Assembly (NCBI GenBank): GCA_027946365.1
Contig: JAPEUQ010000008.1
Location: 1,178,001 to 1,242,000 of the forward strand
From: Kalmusia sp. IMI 367209
Lineage: Eukaryota > Ascomycota > Dothideomycetes > Pleosporales > Didymosphaeriaceae
DNA length: 64,000 nucleotides
Reading direction: 5' to 3'
Shown piece by piece: positions 44,605 to 56,552 of the stretch (its first letter is position 1; every line of letters starts with the position of its first letter). Under the pieces are notes generated by a model that was given only the letters and a program-made list of their open reading frames with translations, made no database searches and was not told where the DNA came from. The translations under genes and the position numbers were made by a program.

Positions 44605-45991
44605 TTTCCCTCTGATGGAGCTTGAAATTGGTGACACTAAGTGCAATTGAAACTACAGGAAGCGATTAATATTTATGGCCCTAAACGTCTGGCGGGTCGA
44701 AGTTGTGGCGACCGAATGCCTGGAGATCGTTGACGTGCGTTGCCGAAGACAGATCCTAGCAAGGAGCCAATGGGGCCGGTTTCATGGAGGTATTCGGGCG
44801 ACTCTGCACAAGGCGATGAGATGGTCCTCACCGGTTTAGCATGTTTGGTGTCGACCAATTGCGTTGGCTTATATATTGTAGATTTCGTACGACAACAGTG
44901 CACACGTCCCCGTCGCTATTTCTGCATAACGCAGTCCAGCAATTTGTGAGCCCCGCGCCGCTTATGCGGCCCTCCTCGCTAGACGATCTAGGTGGGATAG
45001 CAGCCAAGCGAGTAAAGCTTACTGGTTGCGATGCCCTCTATTTCATTGCGCTTGCATATGACTTACCGCTCGCTGGTCGAATGCTGCCTTGCGTCTTCGC
45101 CCGGCAGCGTATCATTAGTAATACCATAGAAGAGAAGAATTCCAGAAGTTCAGGAACCGCCAGATGGCCCCTGCTTTTAGAGATGAGTTTGGAAGGCTAC
45201 GGGACGACCAGCTGTTGGGACTGGGGTCATCAAACGCCCGGTGGTGTCGCCTAAAATTACTCGCTTTTCCTTAGATACTTTGCCGGGGTATGCATAGAAA
45301 CAGTGGAACAACGAGAAGGGAGCCTGTTGCTTACGCCACCCCACGAGATGGCGCCGCCTAGGGTTGGGTTTGTCTCACACACAAAACTATCCCAAATCTC
45401 CATCTTCTCGGTCTCGACCCGTCATTCTAAACTTCTGCCTTTATTTACGTTGAAGCGCCTACAGCATCTACAGTTCCATTAAAACTCTCGTATAGATATT
45501 TGTCTAGGATAGGTCACAAATGTTGGAAACCTAGCAGTTTTGGCTTTGTACTGTCCTCTAGCAACTACAACGGTCATCAGTACATATCATTGCAATCCTT
45601 GGGACATAGTACCTCGAGGCCACCCAAAGCTCATATTGTGAGATAGCGGAAACCATAGGACATTAAATGGGATCACCTCGGGATCGAAATTGTCTTGTTA
45701 CAGTACTAGACCAAAAGTTTTTTCCGCTAAGCGATCACTTCAGTCTTCAGAGTCTACCTTACGACCCCAAGGCCAGCTGAATGCTTATAAATACATGAAG
45801 AGCATGGACTATGTTCCTCTTTTGCCTTTGAAATCCTAGTGATGGGATTCATGGTATGCTCTCTAAGGTGTCTCTTGAGGTTCGACATAAGGCGCGTCAT
45901 GGTTGTGTCTTTTCGTTCCCGGCTCAAGTTTCAGTACACGTTTACATAAAAGAAGCCCTCATACTTTCTCACTATTAACGTTCAAGCTAAA
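44605..45991. other. intergenic spacer
   Basis: No gene supported; one 137-codon open frame (44841-45254, +) has no recognisable features. Confidence 0.4.
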
Positions 45992-46921
45992 TCATGAGGT
46001 CTCAATGCGATTCTCTAAGGAATCATTCGTATAATTCGTCGTGGGGCTTCCTGCATCCTGAGGGTCGGAAAGATGATGTTGTGGACATTGCCCAGGTGGA
46101 CAATGTTCCTCGCGCTCCGGCACTGAAAAATTCCAGGTGTAGTAGATAAGGGCCTCAAAAAAAAGTGCACATTTGATATGAATGTGTCCTGTAAAGCTGA
46201 TACTCCCCAAAGAGATAATCGCAAGGTCCACGTTTAGTTTTGATTCTAAATTTCTCTCTGTTTGATGGCACTGCATGCCCTTCTTAGCCAATATTTCCTG
46301 CTTCTCCAATCTTCTCAGCTTCCGTTTCAGTACTTTGAATTCCATATCATAAAAAAGAACCGCTTTTGTGAGTTGCTTGTTCAGCCAGCCAGCTGCTTTC
46401 ACTTCGTACCGATATAGATCTTTGTCAATGTACTCATCCCAGCTGAGAGGTCTACAACTTCTCCGGTGTTGTCTACAGGCGGATTACCGTTAGTGATATG
46501 GTCCCTATTTTCTGGACTCGATTCTCTCATAATCTTCGTTCTTTCGCTGTTCAATTGGTCATTTACCACTCTCGCGTAATCAATTGCACCCAGGACAGTA
46601 GCTGGCAGATTACGAGGTTTTCGCAAGCATGTTCACTATTCACTTCACGATGCAAACGTCTTGAGATGTGGATCTTCCGCAAACGGAATAGCCTCATTGA
46701 CCGGACTATACTATCGGTCTTATGTCTCGGAAAATGAGGATTAGGCAACACCTTAGGTATCTGAACAAGATACAGTACTTATGTGATGTCCCATATTCGA
46801 AAAGGTGAAAGCCTGCTCGTTCTTTTGAATTGTAGCCGACCGTGTTCTTGCGCTCATAGATCCCAGGGTTGTACGCCCCACATGGACAAGCTGTGCCGCA
46901 ATGCCAAGCGCCGCACTTCAT
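45992..46921 (-). CDS. unresolved multi-exon hypothetical gene
   Basis: Several minus-strand segments look coding but I could not join them with confidence. From an ATG at 46921 comes MKCGAWHCGTACPCGAY, a Cys/His-rich start, reading on to FEYGTSH before a GTACTG donor. Near 46620-46480 a frame reads LGAIDYARVVNDQLNSERTK, and from about 46445 another reads WDEYIDKDLYRYEV, NKQLTKAVLFYDME, FKVLKRKLRRLEKQEI, a likely coiled coil, ending at a stop at 45992. Splice phases between these do not close with the canonical sites I tried. It may be an intact gene with introns I misplaced, or a decaying one. No family recognised. Confidence 0.4.
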
Positions 46922-47251
46922 CTCGTCTGCTTACTTCTCTCAGCTCAAAGCCCACTTGTTAACATCAGCTCGCCACGCAATTCGCTAACATTAAAACATC
47001 TAAGTTGTTGAACTCTTCGGGCGTATCTGTGACGTTCGAAAGTTTAAGTCCGTGTGCCACGACTTTCATATTCGGAGATCACACCGTCTATCCTCTTCAT
47101 TCAATCTGCAACAGGAAAGCTCTATGGGAGGAACAAGCGTCGTCTACAGCGCCTTCTCCCAACCGCAACGTAAGCCGAGTGCAAGCTCAAGATTCCACAC
47201 AGCCTTTAATCATTCGGGATCTTAGCTCTTCACCTGACAGCCAACTTTTCA
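46922..47251. other. divergent intergenic spacer
   Basis: Short region between the unresolved leftward gene and the next rightward gene; probable promoter, no features seen. Confidence 0.4.
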
Positions 47252-47930
47252 ATGATGGACCAGACTACATCCAATCGAGCGCTTGCCCCAAAAGAGCATT
47301 TTGGCTTTCTCATCTACCGTACCGAATACAAGAACGAAGCGCAGTGGATGCGTTTCATGGCGTTCCTCAAGTACCAAGCGCGCCATTCATTAGCCAATGA
47401 GGGTATCCTTGAATTCTATGAGGACATAGACTGGAAAGTCATAGTAACTATGCCCTCTAAGCACACATTGAGACATGTGCTGATCTATCAGGATGCACCC
47501 GGTGAAGGGGAATACCAGGTTTGCGAGTACATGTCCCTTTCAATCTAGCCTGCTTCAACGGCGCTCTAATTCCCATCCTAGACGATTCAACCAGTGGCTT
47601 GACTCCGGCGAAGAGCGCGAGAACCCTGAGAATTATCGGTACCATGCGTGCGTGCTGGTCTGCCAAGCATTCCTCGACTTTGTGGATCAATTCATGAAAG
47701 GAAAGTCGCTGGAGAATGACGGTGCTGTGGATAAGGATGGCGCTACATTTGTGCTTGTTGTGTCAAGGCACAAGAAGGAGGGCTCGGTGCTCGTATCCAT
47801 TCCACATCTGATTCCAAGAGCGGGTGATATGATTGCGATGCGGGGTGAGGGCGTAGGATGGCAGCTTCTCTGGGTACCGAAGGGTAAGATCGCGACAGCG
47901 CGCACTGAGATTGAGAAAATCCTTGGTTGA
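47252..47930 (+). CDS. unnamed fungal family protein (GFLIYRTEY type), 191 residues
   Basis: Exons 47252-47443, 47492-47526 and 47582-47930; the middle exon is only 35 bases. Introns are GT-AG, 48 and 55 nt, in phase, and give the continuous reading DWKVI-DAPGEGEYQVCE-RFNQWLDSGEE. The protein opens with HFGFLIYRTEYKNEAQW and later has NPENYRYHACVLVCQ, a layout I remember from a large, functionally unknown family expanded in Dothideomycetes and Eurotiomycetes. No signal peptide or membrane helix, so probably cytosolic or nuclear. No function is known to me. Confidence 0.75.
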
Positions 47931-49323
47931 GGTCCTCTCCTATTCGAAGAGTTTGAAATTGCCATCAAAAGTTGACCTTCCACGCGCAATCTGCGCAATC
48001 TTGCATCCGCTAAGTTCCGTTCGTTACCTCACCCGTACTATGACGGCGACGCGACGCGGTCCCCGTACTTACCGATCTCTACACTATCAGTAGACGAAAC
48101 TGCTGTGAAACATGAAATAATCAGAGCTAAGGTCAAATTCATTGTCACCGAAGGTTTCTCGCGCATTACCATGGCCAGCCGCGGGACATTATTCAAAGCC
48201 TTATTATGACCATGAAGATGAGTGTCGACTCCGCGCTATTACTTTGTGAGACGAAAAAGGCAGTCCCAGTACTACAAAACTGCCCAAGTGTACCTCACTA
48301 CTTAAAATCCTCTAAAATTGTGGTCCAAGAGTAGCACATCAAGAACGCAGCAAAGGATCTCTACTGTGATGTTCATGTAGTTCTAGTCACTATGGGAAGG
48401 TCGGGTATGGAAATAGTAATCTGTGAGCTTTTGGTCATCCTGCGAATGAGCCCAAATATGACGCAGTCTCATCAACACGATGATGGCGCATACGCATACA
48501 TGCATGAGCTAACTCACGAGAGAATTAGTCAAGCTCATACTACCGCCATTGCATATAGCACAAGGCTCAGTCTCACCTCCTCTCTCCTCAGTCGTGCTCC
48601 TAGTTGAGTCGTGCCACCTCCATTCCGATCCCTTTTATAACCCCAAGTAATTAAAGAGAAAATGCAATATTATTAAAATCTTTGAGAGTCGTGAATTAAA
48701 TTTATTATTGATTTATACAACACATTACCTTACAGGTATATAAGGTACTCTACTACTACAATTTATTCATTCATGATATATACTGAAACCATGTTTAAGG
48801 CACTTCGCGTCACCATGATCCATTATATTAATTCCACCATCATGTCCTAAGAAGTAGAATTTTAACGTCTGACAGATTAAGAAAGATGTCTGCATTCGCC
48901 CAAAACTATGCTTTTCATTTGCGGCTTTATTGACATAACGGCTTTCAATTGGCAGAACTATGGCTAAAGGGTGTTTAGAAGAACCTGGGTTTTGCATAGT
49001 CGAGTCCCGATTTTGAGGATTTAGATTGCACAAGATCCCGGTTCTACGGAACTCCTTAACCGTAGTGTTACACAGAGCGCCAGAATATCCAATCCGAATC
49101 TGGATATCCCATATTGACGTGTTTTGGTCCGGTTTTTAGTCCGTATAGATAAACGGGTCTCCCGTCTGGTGATATTCGCAAGTTGCAGGCAGCGTGATGC
49201 CGCCACGCGCAGCAAAGATATAATGCCCCGCGCCAGAATTATCAGGCAGCTAAAACATCAATACTTGAATCGGCTACTTCGTTAACATAACTCGATTTAC
49301 TTGACTTTCAAGTGAAGGCGCCG
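47931..49323. other. 1.4 kb spacer with an AT-rich core
   Basis: About 48640-48780 is strongly AT-rich. No gene, RNA or transposon signature that I can support. Confidence 0.4.
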
Positions 49324-51140
49324 ATGTTCACCTCCGCTGACATCGTACCCGACGCACTTGTGGGTTTTGCATTTCTACTCTTCGTGTTTACGGTAAGCTG
49401 GCCACAATAGTATCTAAGGCTTTCGCAGTTAATATAAAAAGGTGACTACACAGATCATTTACAATGCATTTCTCCACCCGTTGCGCAAAGTCCCTGGGCC
49501 ATTCTTGGCCCGTGTCTCTAGCATACCCTCCTGGTACCACACAAGGAGCGGCAATCGGCATATCTGGCTTAGTGAACTATTCGAAACATATGGCAAAAAC
49601 CCCACTAAGCACTGATCACTCCTTCTATGTACTGACACATCCAGGTCCGAGAGTTCGTGTTGCGCCCAATACCGTTCTGTTTCGTGATCCTGTAAGTTTT
49701 CTCAACAGCCACCTGACAACCTCTCTTGAAAGGTTTCTTGGCACATCTCACCAGCAAAACATTCACTGAAAATTTCATTCTACATAGATAGCGTATCGAG
49801 ACATATACAGCTACAAGGCCAATGTACAAAAAGCGCCCATCTACGAGGCATGGCGAGTCGGCAAAAGGGAAGTAAGCACCTTTTTGACGAGATCCAAAAA
49901 GGAGCATGCATCTCGTCGAAAATTGTTAAAACAGTCATTCACTGAACAGCCGCTGCGCGCAGCTGAGCCCTTCATGATCAAACATATCGACCGCTGGAAC
50001 GAGTTGTTGGTGGACACTACAAAAGTCGATCAATGGTCCACGACAATAAACTTCTCAAACGTCGCGGACGCTTTAGTCTTCGATATCATGGGTGACCTTT
50101 CATTTGGAGCAGCTTTCAACATCAAAGAGCCAGGCGAAAATCCACTCAAGTCAATGCCGCACTCGATTGTGCAAGCCTCACAGCTGTTTTATCCGGTATT
50201 GTTATTACCCTTCCTCGCAGACTCGGTACTAACCAAAATCCAGATTACGCACTCACCTGTACTTGATCTACTCCTTTGGTTAAAGCCACGCGGACTCGAT
50301 AGCCTTCTTGCAAAGATGTCCTCACCAGCTATGAAGAACTACAACAGCTTTGTAGAACGCTGCGTTGCCGAGCGCCTGAACCAACACAGGGCTGATCAAT
50401 GCAAGCAAGCAAGTGAACAACGACGCGACATGTTCTGGTTCCTGTGTAATGCAACGAAAGAGGATGGCAGCCCCGCTTACACTGATGGCGAACTCCACGG
50501 TGAAGCAAGCACGTTCGTCATTGCAGGGAGCGACACCACTTCGGTCACTCTTACAGCGCTCATGTTCTATTTCACATGCAATCCTACGCCGTATGAGAAG
50601 GCTGTCCAAGAGGTCCGCTCAAAGTTCGCTGCGGCCGACGATATAGTCTCTGGTCCGCTGTTAACATCTTGCGTCTACGTCCGGGCTTGCATTGACGAAA
50701 CGATGCGCATAAGCCCTAGCCTACTCAGTGAGCTTCCAAGAGAGGTTCTCAAAGGCGGCGCGGTCATCAACGGCGACTATTACCCGCAAGGCACCATCGT
50801 AGGATCTTCGAACTGGGCAGAAGGACACAACGACGAAGTCTACGGCGATTCTGGGGCCTTCAGACCTGAGCGATGGATCCCTGATGAGAAATATGGAATC
50901 TCGCAAAAGGATATCAACGCCCTTCGCGCGAATCTTCATCCCTTTGCACAGGGTCCTAATTCTTGTCTCGGGCAGAACATCGCGATTCTTGAGTTGATGA
51001 TAACTGTTGCTCGAACATTGCATCGATTTGACGTGAGAAGGGCACCAGGGAGTGAAAGCGGCGGGGTTTTCAAATTGCGAGATGCATTTCTTGCCGTACG
51101 TGACGGACCGATGGTACAATTTAAGAGGCGCAGCTCCTAG
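49324..51140 (+). CDS. cytochrome P450 monooxygenase
   Basis: Membrane-anchored heme-thiolate monooxygenase, about 535 residues. Exons: 49324-49392, 49454-49592, 49645-49691 and 49788-51140. Introns 1 and 3 are GT-AG; intron 2 (49593-49644) starts with GC (GCAAAA) and joins FETYG to PRVRVAPNTVLFRDP, exactly as in relatives; no GT donor is available there. Landmarks: N-terminal hydrophobic anchor (ALVGFAFLLFVFT), HPLRKVPGP hinge, I-helix AGSDTTS, ExxR motif ETMR, PERW, and heme loop FAQGPNSCLG with ligand Cys at about residue 478. Most similar in style to the fungal benzoate/isotrichodermin-type clans. It stands alone, so a role in a cluster is unsupported; detoxification or tailoring is possible. 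Confidence 0.92.
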
Positions 51141-54100
51141 GTATACTTTAGGGTAGATATGTCATCTGGTGCAGGGAGACTAGGCTTAAAGAGTCACTTG
51201 ATGACGAGTGTCACCGCGAAGGACCTTGGACTAATACATGTAGCTATGTTTTCTTAATTTGATTGTCTATGTGACATAGCTAAACTGGGCAGCTTATTTA
51301 ACGTTTCAAGTCAGCGCAGACCCTCAATCTCGGCATGTCACCATCGACTGTATATTCGAATTTTATCTCATTCTGCCTCACATGGGTTTCCCGTTCAGCC
51401 TTTTCTTCTCTTGCGCATATTTTAGCGAGATCTTTACATGTTGTGGTACAAAATTCCCAGATCAGCATACGAGGGCTAGAGCGTTCATTGAATCTGCGAA
51501 TTATATTCTGCAGAAAGCGGATTCCAGAGCCTCGAGTTCATCGCACGAGGATGGAGTAGATTATTGTAGGGGTGTTCGACTCCTTCCCAGCATGTAAAAT
51601 ATTCATATCAAACATATCCGACACATACTGAAAACTTGGAACTAATTTAGGGAGAACGGCATTACTCGCTGGCAAAATCTTTTTGCCCACGTCCAAAATC
51701 GTGTGAATCTAGAAGCTCGCGTTTTATGGGGATTCATGGGATAAAGATCGACCACATGTCGTTCAGAAACTTCAATGTGAGTCATCAATATTCTTCTTTG
51801 CAGCTTCAGGCAGCTTTGCATGAGAAACATATCAGAGCTTTAGAGGTGGTTTTGTAAGGCAGGGAAAAGATCTTCAAAAGCCTTTGACCACGCCAAATTT
51901 TGCCCATGTGCTTCAAGAGTCGCAAATGTCGTTCCCTTTATCAGTTGGGAAACTCAGATAAGGAGAACGACAATTGCGACTTTTAAGGTATTTTCGACGT
52001 CTTGGAAAATTAGACAGACAATGAATATAGCCCAACTTATACGTTTGAGCGCAACAATGATTCTCGGGAAACTTCGACAGGCACAAGCTAACGCAGCATG
52101 TGTTGCTCGGAGGCTTGCTTTTAAGCTAGCCTGCCACATCATGAGATAGAATTTAGTATTTAATGCAGGTATGTACCATGTCCCGCAAACAGGACTATAA
52201 CTTCAAATGACTTATAAGAGCTCATGCGCTCATAGCCCAACGCAGGTACATTTTTTTTTTTACTATCATCTCGAAGACCAGCACCATGGCAACTCTTTTC
52301 AGCACTTTTGTCGATCTGTTGTTCCTGGTCATATACTAGTGCGCGGCGAGATTCAGCCCAAGATCTCCAGCAGACCTAAGAACTAAGCAATCCAGGACCA
52401 GATGCAACATGCACTGTTATCGTATTGATTTCAGTCGAATGATCATCCGCTATGATCGTAATGCCTACGCTAGTTTGATGGCTAAGCTGTAGTAAGATGG
52501 GGAAACGAAGGCACAAAACACATAATCTTGGAGTGGTGTTGTTTAGAGATGAAGAATTATAGGCCACGTGCAATCTTTTCGACATACACAAAGCCGAGCA
52601 CATGCACTGTATCTCGTCTCCCGACTGCCCCCCAACATTCCCTCATTCGGTACGCGATGTTCTAGTAGGGCCATCCACCATGAGGTCAATGGATGTTGGC
52701 TTTATTCGCCTTCCAACCCTCATTTAGCATGGAAACAACATGTCCTGTTTGTTCGTGAGTTTAAAAACCCCAAACAACCGCGCACATGATGGGAAAACAA
52801 CTCTGTGTTAGTCCTGGAGTGCAGCAGGAAGTGTGAGAACGATATATTTATACCCTCACATTCGAGGTAGGTTTCAGGAAAAACTCGGGCCCGTTCGGAA
52901 CCAGATCATCAGCTCAATCATCTGAAAATGGCAATGTCTTCCATTATATTTGATAGCACAAATCTTCGAGAAGCCCATGCGCGTTTCACTTCTCTTTTTG
53001 TCACGCGCCGTCTTGCTTGAACTGGGCTAGGGGACGGCGAGTAAAGAACGTCGCATAAGTGCTTTGAGATTCTCGCACGCGACACATAGGGTCAGCTCTC
53101 ATGAGTTCAGAAATCAGACCCCGTCGCCAACCATGCTTACCTCTGGCCAGGTCTTTTCGCCACACCGAGCACAGAAGGCAAGCACATCAAACCACTCTTT
53201 AATCAATTTCGGAGCTCAAGCTTTCAAGAGGAGTGGAGGCGTAGGAAAGCCTGGGACAAAGATATTCTTTTGAAAATCTTTCCCCCAGCCTGTCCGCACG
53301 GGCCATGAGAAGCATTGACTGAGTCTTGTAGGTACAAGGATTAGTTGGACATATGACTTGATCATGACTCTTTAAATGAGCACGGCTCTGTGCAAGACGG
53401 AACATGTGCTATTTAAAGCAATGTATGGGGAAGACGCCAGAGATGACACGTATTGCCCGTATATCACCGATTCTCGGCGGCACGCGAGCATTTGTTGACA
53501 AGGTGTTTTTTTAGACACGACAACGGCACGCACAGACACGTCGCCAACATGGTAGTATTTAGTGCTCATTCCAGGACGCAGACTGCGCAGAAACATGGAG
53601 AGCCAGTGTCTACTTTTTTCAGTAGTCTGGGACGAACCTCAGGTGTATCGCAGTGCGGGAAGAAACAAGATCAACCGCGAAAAGAGTAGATGGACTTATG
53701 CGCGCACCCTTATTCAAGATTGGCGACTCCACATGCGTAAGCTCGATCGGCACGCTCCGAAGAAGTCCCCGCGCCTGAGGTGATAGGCACGAGAGAAACG
53801 CCGAAAGGGAGATAAAGATCGTCGGATGCTGCGCCCCCCCTTTCTCTCGTAATCTGCGACACGGTATCGCCAAATTTCGGTTGCTCCTTCGTTCCTTTCT
53901 TCCCCCCTTCTCTCCAAAGGGAGCGCAGAGATAACGTCATGCTTCATTTTTGAGGAGCGCACGTCCGTGCACGGATTTACCGAGATGGGTAAGGTATACC
54001 ATCCCCATGAGGACGCAAAGGGAGATGTTTTAGAAACGCACAACAGTATTTGCGTTTTTGTTTCATTAGTTTTAGGGTCGTAGAGCCAATGCATAGTGTA

Positions 54101-54393
54101 GTAGAAACCAGGTTCAAGTCATAGCAGTAGGCTTATACATCCTACATCGTCTGTACTCGCATGAGATGTCTCCTTGTCTTAGACGCCCCACCACATCAAC
54201 AATGTTCGGCTGCAAACACACAGACACGTGAAGAATTGAAGAGTGTTAAAAATTGCTATCCTAAGCTGAACTACACGGACTTTCAAGGTCCTGAGCTCTT
54301 TGTTGAACCATAACGCGCCGCTATGCTATGCAAATGCAAAACCCCAGACGCCCTCTTCAGATACAAAGAATGGGGTATACTACGAAAAGGAAA
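51141..54393. other. 3.25 kb gene-free spacer
   Basis: Only short open frames in all six frames. No transposase, reverse transcriptase, terminal repeats or tRNA recognised. A run of 13 T lies near 52249-52261. Confidence 0.4.
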
Positions 54394-56552
54394 TCACGGC
54401 AACCTAGTCTCCTTGGAAACACTGTTTTCATACCCTGACCCAGGATCCGGCGGCTCACCTGTCTTCATTGCTTTGACGACCTGCATGTCATGCTCCATGG
54501 CAGGCGGCGTAGGTGCGGGTGGAGGTGGCGGCGAAGTGGGATGCATTTGCCCAAGTGATTTGGGTGTTTGCTGTGGTGGAGTGAGCCGCCGTGGCGGCGG
54601 TGGGAGATTTGCTGTCGTGGGAAATGTGTTTTCTTGAACGTATGCGATAGTTGCCCAGACGCGCCAGTGGAGAATGACTAGGTGTGAAATACGCTTTGCA
54701 AGGTCGTGGAATCTATCGTGAGATGTGTTGATTGAAAAAGAAAACGTATCGGTAACGGGCGCTGACGGAACGAAAGATTGCATTGAAATTGGAGGTGGTA
54801 ATGCGACCACAAGGCTGTTGTAGAGCTCAGTAGGTGATGAGGTGTGATGCTTGTTCACGCAGCTGAGAATTTGTTGGACCATGGCGGTCTCCAGTGTGGA
54901 AGCGTGAGACGCGTAGGTAATGACGAAAAGTGAACGGAGACGTTGATTTGCGTTTTGCAAGGTGTTGTAGGAGAAGACAGGGGTTCGTCCAGCGATGAGC
55001 TGCGCTTGTCGATAGATCTCCAGAGAGAGCGGTTCTGAATTGCACATCCATGAATATAGGCCTTGACCTACGCCTTCGCCAATAATTGCCGCCAGCGAGG
55101 AGCGGAGATGGCATTTGGTACCATCTGACACTGTTCCGCTGTATCCAAACTCTTTCAGAAGCTGCTCGAACATGGTGAAACATATGTCGAAGTGCACCAA
55201 GTCCTCGATCTCAGATCTCAGCACCCGTAGTCTGTCGAAGTCTAGGTAGAAGGTGTCCGGGAGCTCTCGCTGCTCTTGCTGACTATTGCGGGAGAAGAGG
55301 TCAGAGACAACTGCTCGCGCAAATATCTCTGACTGCGTCCGAGGTGTATTACTCATCGTAGACGGGTACAGCTGTTGGAATTCCTGGACGGCGAAGGTCC
55401 ACCATTCTTGAGCCGCATCAACGTTGACTTTGGTGCGCCGGTTGACGATCTGGTCCAAATGGTAGTGCTTTTCAAAGTTGACGGTATCATCAATAAGCAA
55501 TGGTTTGAGATTGCGAATCTGATGGTTTGCCACGTCCTGCCACTATTAGCACTTGAATCTGATCGAAGGGATGAACTTACAAGCTTCATCGTTTCTAGCA
55601 TGGCTAGTAACCTGTTGAGGCTCTCTACGACAACATCTGGTCTTGTTTCTGCTGCACCTTCTCGCATAAACGCGACCATCTGATCAACCCAATCGTCCCG
55701 CATGGGCGCGCAGTGCTCTTTCAGTAACTGTGCAATCCACTCCGCGAGTTTGACCATATCGCATATTCCTCTTTCAATTTCTTGCATGAGCATCCGCACA
55801 TCGAGATGTTCGTCCACTCTATCATAATCCCGATCAGGTACCAAGCTCTTCAGCACCCCATGGATCGTTTCGAACATTTTCGGTATCCTTCTCTGCGCAT
55901 GCTTGAAGTAGTCAGACTGGTCCACACGCCCAGAGGGCCGTAAAGGTGGTGTGCCCTGAAATAAGCGCATGTACAAATGCAGCTCGGCCTCTAGCGCCAA
56001 CCAGTATCTATCAGACTGCTGCCTCTTCTGTTGCCCTTTCGGTCCTTCGTTATTTGGTCGGAAGCTCAAATCTCGGTCAAAATTGACGTCATGCCGCAGC
56101 TTGATGTTGTTAATGATGTTGTGTATGTCAAGCTCGCTCAACGACTGCTTCGTGATAGGGGGGAGATCTGCCGCATATTCGAACGCTTCGGCCAACTCCT
56201 CACATCGCGTCTCAGTCATCTTGGATTCTTTAAGCAGACCCATCAAAAGATCTATTATTTGTTTTGAAATATCTCGTTCAGCCGTGGAAAGGCTTCGCGG
56301 TCTTTCGCAGTCATCGTTGGATAGCCGTCCTTCTCGGTCAGGGCGGCTGCCGTCGCGTGTGACCTCTTCTGGAATAACTTTAGGGCCGTCCCACGCCGGA
56401 CCATTAGCTGCTATGCAGGTTGAAGTGCCTTCAACATCCGTAGGCATTAGTTGGAATGTTTCAGCTGCCCTGCTCCCCGCTGGAGTCTGCGCACTCATAT
56501 CGCGTCGACGATAGCCTTTACAGCTCTTCTTGAACGAATGACGAGTCTTCAT
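54394..56552 (-). CDS. T-complex protein 11 / Sok1 family protein
   Basis: About 704 residues in two exons, 56552-55581 and 55536-54394, joined by a 44-nt GT-AG intron (GTAAGT ... GGCAG) in phase 0: LETMKL-DVANHQIRNLKP. The family core is visible: LSELDIHNIINN, KLRHDVNFDRDLSFRP, YWLALEAELHLY, then a long helical region (FETIHGVLKSLVP, DVRMLMQEIERGICDMVKLAEW). The C-terminal 60 residues are Pro/Thr-rich and probably disordered. Yeast Sok1 suppresses loss of cAMP-dependent protein kinase, and filamentous relatives are linked to cAMP signalling, so a signalling role is likely. The start could be the ATG at 56552 or at 56498 (MSAQTPAGS). Large spacers flank it. Confidence 0.92.
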
